The notes under the pieces are model-generated. The model did not search any database. It was not told the origin of the DNA and worked only from the letters and a program-made list of their open reading frames with translations. From CAZFER01 sp964517495 (lineage in GTDB: Bacteria > Hinthialibacterota > Hinthialibacteria > Hinthialibacterales > Hinthialibacteraceae): DNA of 64,000 bases. The position numbers and the translations under genes were made by a program. The stretch spans positions 14,243 through 78,242 of the forward strand of contig CAZFER010000025.1 of assembly GCA_964517495.1 (NCBI GenBank). Direction: 5' to 3'. Shown one piece after another: positions 26,512-32,969 of the stretch (positions are counted from its first letter, which is position 1; every line of letters starts with the position of its first letter).

Positions 26512-26714
26512 CTATTTATCCTTTCTTTCCAATTGATCCACCGAGTTGAATCGGGACGATACACTGTAATCAAAATAGTTATTTGCTCCCAACATCGTAA
26601 GTCCACGCGCTATGAACTGGATCACCAACAGACGTTTTATCATATACTAAACAGATTGGATATGGGGTATCGCCAGGATACTCTTCAAGAATTTCACCCG
26701 TCTGAACGGAATGA
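26508..26714 (-). pseudogene. DUF4258 toxin-like gene, 3' remnant with a frameshift
   Basis: One frame gives TGEILEEYPGDTPYPICLVY and SVGDPVHSAWTYDVG; after a one-base deletion near 26587 a second frame continues ITILITVYRPDSTRWINWKE and ends at a TGA overlapping the YgiT-type ATG. Both halves match the middle and end of DUF4258 proteins. The 5' part of the gene is missing and is replaced at about 26712 by the start of a ParE-like gene. It is clearly a broken gene. Confidence 0.65.
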
Positions 26715-26807
26715 AAAATAGTCGCCAAGACCGTTCGCCTGTTGTTCATAAAAATGAAAACCGTCTGCCAAGTCAGCAGTTGCCTCATCAAGGACTTGAA
26801 CCCTCAT
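26694..26807 (-). pseudogene. ParE/RelE-family toxin, 5' remnant fused out of frame to the DUF4258 remnant
   Basis: 37 codons from ATG 26807 reading MRVQVLDEATADLADGFHFY and EQQANGLGDYF, the typical opening of ParE-family toxins that pair with the 'addiction module component' antitoxin. The ATG overlaps the antitoxin stop by ATGA. The match ends at GDYF; the next bases belong to a DUF4258 gene in another frame, so a deletion joined the two. Toxin activity should be lost. Confidence 0.7.
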
Positions 26808-27022
26808 TTGAGTTGTTCCCTCACAGCTTTCTTAGCTTCGGCTATATCCAGAAAATGTGATGTCCCTTCGGAGATGCGCTTTTCCCGAGTGCGTAATACA
26901 TCTGCGTGCCAGGATGGGGAGGGGATATTTTCTGGTGTTCTGGCAAGGTCAGCCCAAATTTCTTCGATCGCCTGTAGTTTGTCCTCGACGCTCATTTGTT
27001 CCAAAGGAATGCTAAAGCGCAT
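26804..27022 (-). CDS. addiction-module component antitoxin (Unstab_antitox family)
   Basis: 72 residues, intact. Shows MSVEDKLQAIEEIWADLART, the family pattern, then PSPSWHADVLRTREKRISEG and EAKKAVREQLK, all at the expected positions. It normally neutralises the ParE-type toxin encoded directly downstream. Here that toxin is truncated, so the antitoxin is an orphan. It may be neutral relic or could still act on related toxins elsewhere in the genome. Confidence 0.8.
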   Translation of the reverse strand: MRFSIPLEQMSVEDKLQAIEEIWADLARTPENIPSPSWHADVLRTREKRISEGTSHFLDIAEAKKAVREQLK

Positions 27023-27063
27023 GATAATTCTTCAATTATTTCATCTTTTTCCTCTTTATTCAT
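26992..27063 (-). pseudogene. short ORF, start of a PIN-associated small gene joined to the antitoxin leader
   Basis: 23 codons: MNKEEKDEIIEEL, then residues read out of frame through the start of the addiction-module antitoxin. Small genes with a similar Glu-rich opening often follow PIN-domain genes, but this identification is weak. It starts 2 bases after the PIN remnant stop. It looks like the left-over of another deletion junction. Confidence 0.35.
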
Positions 27064-27065
27064 AG

Positions 27066-27245
27066 CTATTCTCCTATTAATTCTTCAGGGGTGCAGATCA
27101 TCGGTATGTTATACCCTTGTGTGTTGCATATTACGGATACTCTGGGGATAATTTGTGCGTTCGCCAGGTGCCTGCAATTCCATGTTAAAAAATAGTCGAT
27201 ATCATTTACCGCGGCAACAGCTTTATGAGCACGATCCCTAACGCC
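27066..27245 (-). pseudogene. PIN-domain (VapC-like) nuclease, 3' remnant
   Basis: 59 codons open from an in-frame stop at 27246-27248. It reads AHKAVAAVNDIDYFLTWNC then RHLANAQIIPRVS and ICTPEELIGE, an unmistakable end of a PIN-domain family (D-YFLTWNC-HLANA). The N-terminal two thirds, including the first catalytic Asp, are missing. No start codon fits. A relic of a toxin gene. Confidence 0.7.
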
Positions 27246-27349
27246 TTAAATAAGCCGTAAACCCTCGCGGGCACGAATGGTGAAATGAGGTATACTTCAA
27301 CGTCGGGTCTCACTGGAATGCGCAGTGTGCAGACCTTTGTTTGTCCGGC

Positions 27350-27625
27350 CTATCGGTACGCCCGCTTTCTGTTCTCGACAAGCAAGAGGAGCACGACGTT
27401 ATCTTCCTCATCGACGGTATAGAATATCCTGTAGCTGCCGATCCGATATCGCCACGTCTCTGGTGTGTAGTCTCTCAGTTTTCTGATGTTCGGCCCGAAG
27501 TGTGGTTCTTGTCTCAGTTGTGGATAGACGTAGTCCTGAAGCTTCTTGGTGATCAAAGCCGCTTCCTTCTTCTGAAGGTTAGCGATGCTTTTTGAGAACT
27601 CGTCGGTTTGGAAGAGATCGTACAT
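27350..27625 (-). CDS. RelE/ParE-family toxin
   Basis: 91 residues from ATG 27625 (a TTG one codon earlier is less likely). It has the fold signature of RelE-type ribosome-dependent mRNA interferases or ParE toxins: helical N terminus (FSKSIANLQKKEAALITKKL), then RKLRDYTPETWRYRIGSYRI and FYTVDEEDNVVLLLLVENRK. One base of the start is shared with the antitoxin stop (TGATG). Complete, with no frameshift, so this pair may be active. Confidence 0.82.
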   Translation of the reverse strand: MYDLFQTDEFSKSIANLQKKEAALITKKLQDYVYPQLRQEPHFGPNIRKLRDYTPETWRYRIGSYRIFYTVDEEDNVVLLLLVENRKRAYR

Positions 27626-27867
27626 CAACTAACCATCTGACCTTTGCGATTCTTGGCGTCTCGGTAGGCTCTCTTCAGTCCCTTCTGGAGCTCTGCGTTG
27701 TTGTTGATGTCGTCCATTTCGAGATCATCAACGTACTCGTGCTCTCGGATGTAGCGAAGGGCAGAGGTCTCAATGAAGTTCGAGAGGCTTCGATTATCGC
27801 TCTCCGCATAGCTGCGGAACAGGGAATAAACCTCATCGCTCAATCGGATGGTCACGGTCTTGGACAT
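27625..27867 (-). CDS. ribbon-helix-helix (CopG/RelB-like) antitoxin
   Basis: 80 residues from ATG 27867, preceded by GAGGAG 8 bases upstream; an in-frame start at 27897 lacks such a site. The N terminus TVTIRLSDEVYSLFRSYAES is a ribbon-helix-helix DNA-binding domain, which should repress the pair's own promoter. The charged C terminus would bind and block the RelE-type toxin encoded next. Confidence 0.82.
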   Translation of the reverse strand: MSKTVTIRLSDEVYSLFRSYAESDNRSLSNFIETSALRYIREHEYVDDLEMDDINNNAELQKGLKRAYRDAKNRKGQMVS

Positions 27868-27931
27868 GGTCAATCTCCTCGAATACATACGCTTCATATA
27901 AAATACATACGAATAATAGCTCAGTCAAGGA

Positions 27932-28001
27932 CTGACGATATGGTTCACCTGCCGGGATGAAGCGCAGTGGAATAGCGGTCAGGTGCAGCGTTTTGTTAGG
28001 C
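27932..28001. repeat. attC-like palindrome (copy 1)
   Basis: Minus strand reads GCCTAACAAAACGCTGCACC..GGCAGGTGAACC..CGTCAG: a GCCTAAC core-like end and long imperfect arms (TGCACCTG / CAGGTGAAC). This is the look of an integron attC recombination site, though the partner core GTTRGGC is degenerate. The same element is at 29358-29427, and a GCCTAACAA core-like end occurs alone at about 28470. No integrase gene is in the window. Confidence 0.45.
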
Positions 28002-28010
28002 ACTGTAAAC

Positions 28011-28246
28011 TCATGATTCAAAGTCACTCCGTGGAAGTCCAGACTGGCGAATAATAGACCGCAAAGTTCCAATACGGATTTAATTGTGAAGTCGATGTTT
28101 TATCTCTTCTGTTGATGCTGACTCGAAAAAAGGTTCTAATGCTTTCCGAATGTTGTCCCGTGCTTGCTCGATAGTATCACCTTGGCGCGATATCTAACTC
28201 CGGGCATAACGATACGTATCCATCACCTTCGCGTTCAATATTCGCT
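28011..28246 (-). pseudogene. hicB (5'-truncated, frameshifted) plus hicA 3' remnant, copy 1
   Basis: Minus strand: the frame ANIEREGDGYVSLCPELDIA is followed, after a two-base loss, by QGDTIEQARDNIRKALEPFF and TEEIKHRLHN*, a HicB-type antitoxin. Next comes IRIGTLRSIIRQSGLPRSDF, the end of a HicA toxin. The first codons of hicB are replaced at 28246 by unrelated sequence. The frameshift is shared with copy 2. Confidence 0.7.
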
Positions 28247-28257
28247 TTAGTGGTACT

Positions 28258-28451
28258 TCAAGAAAGTGTCTTAGGAATTATGGCAACGGTGTTGAATTCG
28301 ACATGTTTGATTTGGACTTTTGGGTTTTCATTCAGAAACTTCTGTATTTTATCCTCCAGATATTCATTTCCCGAGAATTTTCAGGTCTCATCTCCTACTC
28401 GTATAGTTCGAAAATTTTCATCAGCCCGCACAGAGAAAATTTGACTTTCAT
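28258..28451 (-). pseudogene. unidentified small gene with frameshift and internal stop
   Basis: From ATG 28451 the frame ends after 18 codons, but another frame gives IFSVRADENFRTIRVGDET, a stop, then FSGNEYLEDKIQKFLNENPK and VQIKHVEFNTVAIIPKTLS. The run of sensible sequence across the stop suggests a decayed gene of about 60-65 residues. The pattern of a short protein ending in a KxxFNTVA strand recalls small Cse60/DUF2758-like proteins, but the match is weak. It ends 12 bases from the repeat boundary. Confidence 0.4.
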
Positions 28452-28574
28452 GTATTGCCTCTCCATATATGCCTAACAATTTATTCAATGGTTTCCGTAT
28501 TTTATACTATAATACCATATAGTCTTAACAGTCAAGAAAAATTCGCATGAATTTTCCCATTTTGTACTACAGGG

Positions 28575-28665
28575 CTATCGTACGCTGAATTTGAAGAGAA
28601 TTGGATCGTAATTGACGCCGTGCAGATGAACCTGCTTGTTATCGGTGAAGTGGCCCGCCACTTTA
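28575..28665 (+). pseudogene. HepT/DUF86-like fragment
   Basis: The plus-strand frame reads LSYAEFEENWIVIDAVQMNL then LVIGEVARHF. The A-x(3)-NL-x-(V/I)IGE-A pattern is the core of HepT-like RNase toxins of the HEPN superfamily. The N terminus and the RxxxxHxY motif are missing. It is the only TA remnant here on the plus strand and runs into the end of the 73-residue gene. Confidence 0.4.
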
Positions 28666-28884
28666 ATCCGATGGTTGGGCCTTATTTTTCCCAACTTGTA
28701 TTTGAGAGATGGCATCATCCAGGGTTATTTCACCCAGCCAATTCTCACGATCTTTTGTATAGTTACCACGGCCTACAGAAAATTGATTCAGAAACCGAAT
28801 GGTGTCAACAACACCCATCTCTTTGAATAGAATATGAGTAGCCTGACGACTAATTTCAGATATCGGTTTTGTTTCTATATTCAT
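28663..28884 (-). CDS. small PIN-associated protein, probable antitoxin
   Basis: 73 residues, intact, starting with ATGA overlap on the PIN gene. Sequence: ISRQATHILFKEMGVVDTI and RFLNQFSVGRGNYTKDREN, a helical small protein often found beside PIN-domain genes. The order is toxin first, partner second. Antitoxin role is inferred from pairing; I cannot name the family. Confidence 0.65.
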   Translation of the reverse strand: MNIETKPISEISRQATHILFKEMGVVDTIRFLNQFSVGRGNYTKDRENWLGEITLDDAISQIQVGKNKAQPSD

Positions 28885-29321
28885 ATGTCTAACTCCATCA
28901 CCAATTCGGTGGGGAATACAACCTTGGTGTTTAATCCCTCGAAACTCTTAGCTTTTTTCAAAAACTTATCATCACATGTGCAAAAATAATCAACTTTTGA
29001 AGCGGATGCAAATGCCAAATGCAAAGCGTCCAATGGTTTCAATCCCGATGCTTCCAGCCTTCTGGCTAAAGCTTCAATTTCTGGCGTCAACAGAACAGTT
29101 TCCTTTGCTACTTTGAGAATGGCCAAAGCATCGTCTTTACGATCCTGATCGGGAATGAAACCAATCTCGAATAGCAGAGCATCTGATGAGATAAAATCCA
29201 AACGATCTGATTCACACCATGCCAGAATGACGAGTACCGCTTCAGCCTCAACCGCTATTCTCGGTTGGGATTTATCATCAAAGGGACGTTGTAGACTACA
29301 ACAATCAAGATAAATTCTCAT
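28881..29321 (-). CDS. PIN-domain (VapC-like) nuclease
   Basis: 146 residues, intact. Acidic residues of the PIN active site are present: Asp6 in IYLDCCSLQRPFDD, an Asp in LKPLDALHLAFA, and Asp-Asp in FCTCDDKFLKKA. PIN toxins cleave RNA, often tRNA or rRNA, with Mg2+. The stop overlaps the start of the 73-residue partner by ATGA. The opening (YLDCCSLQRPFDDKSQPRI) marks a subfamily common in environmental bacteria. Confidence 0.82.
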   Translation of the reverse strand: MRIYLDCCSLQRPFDDKSQPRIAVEAEAVLVILAWCESDRLDFISSDALLFEIGFIPDQDRKDDALAILKVAKETVLLTPEIEALARRLEASGLKPLDALHLAFASASKVDYFCTCDDKFLKKAKSFEGLNTKVVFPTELVMELDI

Positions 29322-29357
29322 TTAATGACATTCCTATTATGTTCAGCTTCACATTGC

Positions 29358-29672
29358 CTGACGATATGGTTCACCTGCCGGGATGAAGCGCAGTGGAATA
29401 GCGGTCAGGTGCAGCGTTTTGTTAGGCACTGTAAACTCATGATTCAAAGTCACTCCGTGGAAGTCCAGACTGGCGAATAATAGACCGCAAAGTTCCAATA
29501 CGGATTTAATTGTGAAGTCGATGTTTTATCTCTTCTGTTGATGCTGACTCGAAAAAAGGTTCTAATGCTTTCCGAATGTTGTCCCGTGCTTGCTCGATAG
29601 TATCACCTTGGCGCGATATCTAACTCTAGGCATAACGATACGTATCCATCACCTTCGCGTTCAATATTCGCT
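29358..29672. repeat. 315-bp direct repeat, copy 2
   Basis: Same orientation as copy 1 and 1426 bases away, 313/315 identical. Includes the attC-like palindrome (29358-29427). Because it retains the sequence continuing into the hicB start, it is likely the source copy. Confidence 0.95.
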
Positions 29673-29683
29673 GTAAGTTTCAT
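29437..29683 (-). pseudogene. hicB with frameshift plus hicA 3' remnant, copy 2
   Basis: The hicB start is intact here: ATG 29683 reads MKLTANIEREGDGYVSLC. The frame then breaks after DIA by a two-base loss, continues QGDTIEQARDNIRKALEPFF in another frame and stops at 29506. The next residues, IRIGTLRSIIRQSGLPRSDF, are the end of HicA, whose dsRBD-like N-terminal part with the catalytic His is gone. Both toxin and antitoxin should be inactive. Confidence 0.72.
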
Positions 29684-29889
29684 TGATGGTCTCTTATCTC
29701 TCAAAAATTACTCATCATATAAGAATAACACAGATTTCTCTATTCCCCAATCAATATTCGCATGTATTTTTCTCCAGATTCCAGCCGTTGTTCATCACTT
29801 AAAAATTGAATCCTCAGGTAAAGCTCTGCCATTTTGGGAGGGGGAATGGGTCTTCCAAGGCTAGCCTTTTTGAAATTCAGTGAATAGAT

Positions 29890-30588
29890 TCAGTTCTCAG
29901 ACTGCACTGCTTGATCGGGGTATTGTTGTGGTTCTTCCTCGGAAGGCGTATCTTCAGGGGGGGCCATTGCCGCTTTGGCCTTATTATATTCTTCTTCTTT
30001 TTCCTTGATTGCTTGGTTGAGTTCTATCACAATCTGTTTGATCTTCTCTATCTCACTTAAAAAACGGTCTTTTCTGCGTTCTATATCTTCTTTCTGCTTT
30101 TTCAACTTGTCCAAATCCATGAAGAGCAAGAATGCAGCAATTAAAAATGCTATCAACAAGATGATTCCAGCCACTAATTCAAATTGCAGTAGAAAGAAAA
30201 GAATGCTCATTACAAATCCTACCATCACCAGCAGGACAGAATTAATGCCGGGCGTGATCGAGGGGGCCATCGATGTAATTTGGGATTCATAAGTACGAAT
30301 CGATTCACGATGATCATGCCGCTTCTTCTTTAATTTACGCAGTTCTTCCTCCAAAGCCTCCAGATTAACATTACTCTGCGGTTTGGTTTCTTCACCGGCT
30401 CCCTGTTTGGCTTCCTGAATCAGCTTTTCCAACTGATTGACATTGTACTTTGCTTCACCGGCAAGTGAATTTAGCGCAACAATAAAGTCTTCCTGGGCTT
30501 CAGCATCGACCGCCTTAAGCAATCCTTCCGCAAACGGCATTTCATTTCGATGCACTTTGAATGCGATATTAAACGCCGCACTCTTCAT
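29890..30588 (-). CDS. coiled-coil membrane protein, hypothetical
   Basis: 232 residues. An N-terminal helical region (1-70) and a coiled coil (about 78-105, LEALEEELRKLKKKRHDHRE) lead to two adjacent membrane helices (about 115-160). A second, longer coiled coil follows (about 160-210, LDKLKKQKEDIERRKDRFL) with an acidic Pro/Glu tail. No family recognised. It probably sits as a hairpin in the inner membrane with both coiled coils in the cytoplasm. It stands alone between the TA island and the iron operon. Confidence 0.6.
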   Translation of the reverse strand: MKSAAFNIAFKVHRNEMPFAEGLLKAVDAEAQEDFIVALNSLAGEAKYNVNQLEKLIQEAKQGAGEETKPQSNVNLEALEEELRKLKKKRHDHRESIRTYESQITSMAPSITPGINSVLLVMVGFVMSILFFLLQFELVAGIILLIAFLIAAFLLFMDLDKLKKQKEDIERRKDRFLSEIEKIKQIVIELNQAIKEKEEEYNKAKAAMAPPEDTPSEEEPQQYPDQAVQSEN

Positions 30589-30842
30589 TCAAATAACTCT
30601 CTCACTTTGGATAAGTATTTATATTTTTCTAAGCCCTAAACCCCTTTATAGAAGAAGATATTTTCAAGGAATGATTTTAGTGATTCAAGTAATTATGTAT
30701 CTTTTTTAATCCTATCATAAATTTGTTACAATTCCATGTTGGATTGGATATTTAAATTATGAAACATTTAACTTTTTGCATTCAAAGTCAATTCTCATAA
30801 AATATTAACCTGATCTTAAAGATTAGAATAGGGAAGATTGGG

Positions 30843-31760
30843 TTAAAACTGAAATACCTGCACACGATGATTTTTGGTATCTGCAACAAAGATTTTTCCC
30901 TCATCCACTGAAACTCCCCAAGGTTGTGCCAACATTCCTTTTTCGCTACCCAATCCACCCCACGAAGCCAGCCATTTCCCTTCCGATGTAAACTTTTGAA
31001 CACGGTGGCTCCCATATTCACATATATAGACATTGTTTTGCTCATCGACGTCAATGTCATAAGGAAATGACATTTCCCCGTCATTTTTCCCCTCTTTTCC
31101 AAATTTCCGGATAAATTCACCTTTTTGATTGTAGACCACCACACGATGATTCACGGAGTCGGCAATATAAAGGAGCGAATCGTTCCCCCTTACAATCCCC
31201 ATCGCCCGGTTTAGTTGGCGGTCACCAGTACCATATTCACCCCAGCCACGTAAATATTCACCCTCTTTGGTAAATACTTGAATTCGGTCTTCATGTCCAT
31301 ATTCTGTAACAAACATCTCACCGTTATCACCAATAGCGACATCGGTTGGGAATACAAATTTGCCCGGCTCCTCGCCATATTCACCAAACGATGAGATTAA
31401 TTCTCCCTCTCTATCAAAATGCAAAATCCTGGAATAATGCGTATCAGCGATCCAAACATCCCCATTTTGATCTCCTGCCATATCCGTTGGGGTGCCGTTC
31501 TCAATTTCTTCAAGTTCCCACTGCAAAATGAAATTCCCCTCATAATCAAATTTTTGAATCCGCCCCGTCCGGTCAATCACGAAAAGTTCACCTTTTTGAG
31601 CCAGAATTGCCCGTGGAGTACCAAACTGACCGGGTTGCTTTCCATACCAACCCCAAGCTGTTAATACATAGGATGGACCATTGTTACCTGAACAGGAAAA
31701 TAATCCCAATACCCCGATTAAGGTTAAACTCAAATAAATTAATGACTTAGTTTGATTCAT
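30843..31760 (-). CDS. NHL-repeat lipoprotein at the end of the iron ABC operon
   Basis: 305 residues. Signal peptide with a lipobox (GLFSC, Cys24), so it should be lipid-anchored. The mature part is about six NHL repeats forming a beta-propeller; typical units are FVFPTDVAIGDNGEMFVTEY and LAQPWGVSVDEGKIFVADTK. Such propellers bind ligands or proteins. The start overlaps the ABC ATPase gene by 14 bases, so it belongs to that operon. A role in substrate capture or assembly of the importer is inferred only. The C-terminal NHL units of the 1939-residue protein are similar in style. Confidence 0.85.
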   Translation of the reverse strand: MNQTKSLIYLSLTLIGVLGLFSCSGNNGPSYVLTAWGWYGKQPGQFGTPRAILAQKGELFVIDRTGRIQKFDYEGNFILQWELEEIENGTPTDMAGDQNGDVWIADTHYSRILHFDREGELISSFGEYGEEPGKFVFPTDVAIGDNGEMFVTEYGHEDRIQVFTKEGEYLRGWGEYGTGDRQLNRAMGIVRGNDSLLYIADSVNHRVVVYNQKGEFIRKFGKEGKNDGEMSFPYDIDVDEQNNVYICEYGSHRVQKFTSEGKWLASWGGLGSEKGMLAQPWGVSVDEGKIFVADTKNHRVQVFQF

Positions 31761-32775
31761 CGGTTAATATTACCGGTGGTTTGTTGAAAATAACATCCAC
31801 CATTTCCCCTACTGAAATCCCATGCGAAGATATACCAAGGATCGTATGATCACCATGTTCAACATGTACATGAAATTTATGGCCAAAAAAGCGGCACGCC
31901 TTTACTCTTCCTTTTCCAGTGTTGTTCGGCTCGATTTTAACATCGTTATGATGAATCGTAGCGGTATATCTCCCTTGTTCTGTTTTTTGGCAAGGCCATT
32001 TTCCAAAGGATGAGTAGCACATCTGATTCTCCAATTTTACACTCAAAAAGTTTCGATATCCCAACAAGCGGGCCGCTGCTTCTGTTTGTGGAGTATTGAA
32101 AACATCCTCAATCTGGCCGGATTGCAAGGCGTAACCCTGATCCAATATCACGATATGATCCGCTAAGGTAAACGCTTCATCCAAGGAATGAGTTACATAT
32201 AGAATCGTCTTGTTGAGTGTTTTCAATTTTAGAATGGCTTGTAACAACTCTTCTCTCAACGGTGCATCCAAACTGGATAGAGGCTCGTCAAGTAATAGAT
32301 ACTCAGGATCATTGGCAAGAGCACGGGCGAATGAAAGGCGCCGCTGTTCACCCCCTGAAAGAGTGTAGGGACGGCGGTCAGCAAGATCAGTTAAATTAAA
32401 TAGACGAAGCAATTCCGTCACTCGTTTCGAACGATCCTCCGGCGAAAACGCTTTTGTAAGCATAGGTAATTCAATATGTTTCATCACATTGATAGAGGGC
32501 CAAAGGGCGGGATCTTGAAAACAAAAACCGGTTTGCCGTTTCGGAGGGCTAACCCATTGGCCATTACCTACCACACATGTTTCTCCAAGATAAATGGAAC
32601 CAGTTAAAGGCTTTTCCAACCCGGCAATAAGCATGAGGGCACTGGTCTTTCCTACTCCGGATGGGCCATACAAAACAGTGATCTTCCCATGCGGTGCCTG
32701 AAAGGATAGGTTTCTTAACACTTCATTGGAGTGATAACTCAATGATATTGAATCCAGAATTATTCCGTCGGCCAT
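31747..32775 (-). CDS. ABC importer ATPase (FbpC/PotA-like)
   Basis: 342 residues from ATG 32775, preceded by AGGTGA; a GTG at 32787 is possible. Walker A GPSGVGKTS, Q-loop FCFQDPALWPS, signature LSGGEQRRLSFARAL, Walker B YLLLDEPLSSLD and switch THSLDEAFT are all present. A C-terminal TOBE-like domain (about 245-335) fits iron/thiosulfate/polyamine importers. It pairs with the two-domain permease and the lipobox binding protein upstream. Confidence 0.92.
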   Translation of the reverse strand: MADGIILDSISLSYHSNEVLRNLSFQAPHGKITVLYGPSGVGKTSALMLIAGLEKPLTGSIYLGETCVVGNGQWVSPPKRQTGFCFQDPALWPSINVMKHIELPMLTKAFSPEDRSKRVTELLRLFNLTDLADRRPYTLSGGEQRRLSFARALANDPEYLLLDEPLSSLDAPLREELLQAILKLKTLNKTILYVTHSLDEAFTLADHIVILDQGYALQSGQIEDVFNTPQTEAAARLLGYRNFLSVKLENQMCYSSFGKWPCQKTEQGRYTATIHHNDVKIEPNNTGKGRVKACRFFGHKFHVHVEHGDHTILGISSHGISVGEMVDVIFNKPPVILTDESN

Positions 32776-32852
32776 AAAATAAATCACCTGTCTTTATTCC
32801 TGACAACAACCACCCTTATTGTGGTACAAACTTCTGGGATTGTCTCAAAACT

Positions 32853-32920
32853 GGGTTGACACGTAGGTCAACCCCTACATGTTGTAAGGTTCGAACCTAT
32901 GTGTTCGCCCTATGTTGTGG
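32853..32920. repeat. double-hairpin dispersed repeat (GTTGAC / CGAAC)
   Basis: GGGTTGACACGTAGGTCAAC, then TTCGAACCTATGTGTTCG and CCCTATGTTGTGG. Second well-preserved copy of the family at 14323-14391, between the permease and ATPase genes of the iron operon. Confidence 0.7.
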
Positions 32921-32969
32921 CATGCCAGGCTGGAAGCCTGCTCCACAAGAAAAGATTGTTACTGGATCA

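Larger units (their letters stand above)
27932..28246. repeat. 315-bp direct repeat, copy 1
   Basis: Identical to 29358-29672 except for two adjacent bases (CG at about 28201-28202 against TA). It contains an attC-like palindrome at its left end and hicB/hicA remnants on the minus strand. The two copies flank a 1.1-kb segment holding an intact PIN pair. Confidence 0.95.

Noticed and set aside
27246..27349. Possible third attC-like element between the PIN remnant and the RelE toxin (GGCGTTAGGG on the minus strand)
   Set aside because: No convincing paired arms or second core could be placed; left uncalled.
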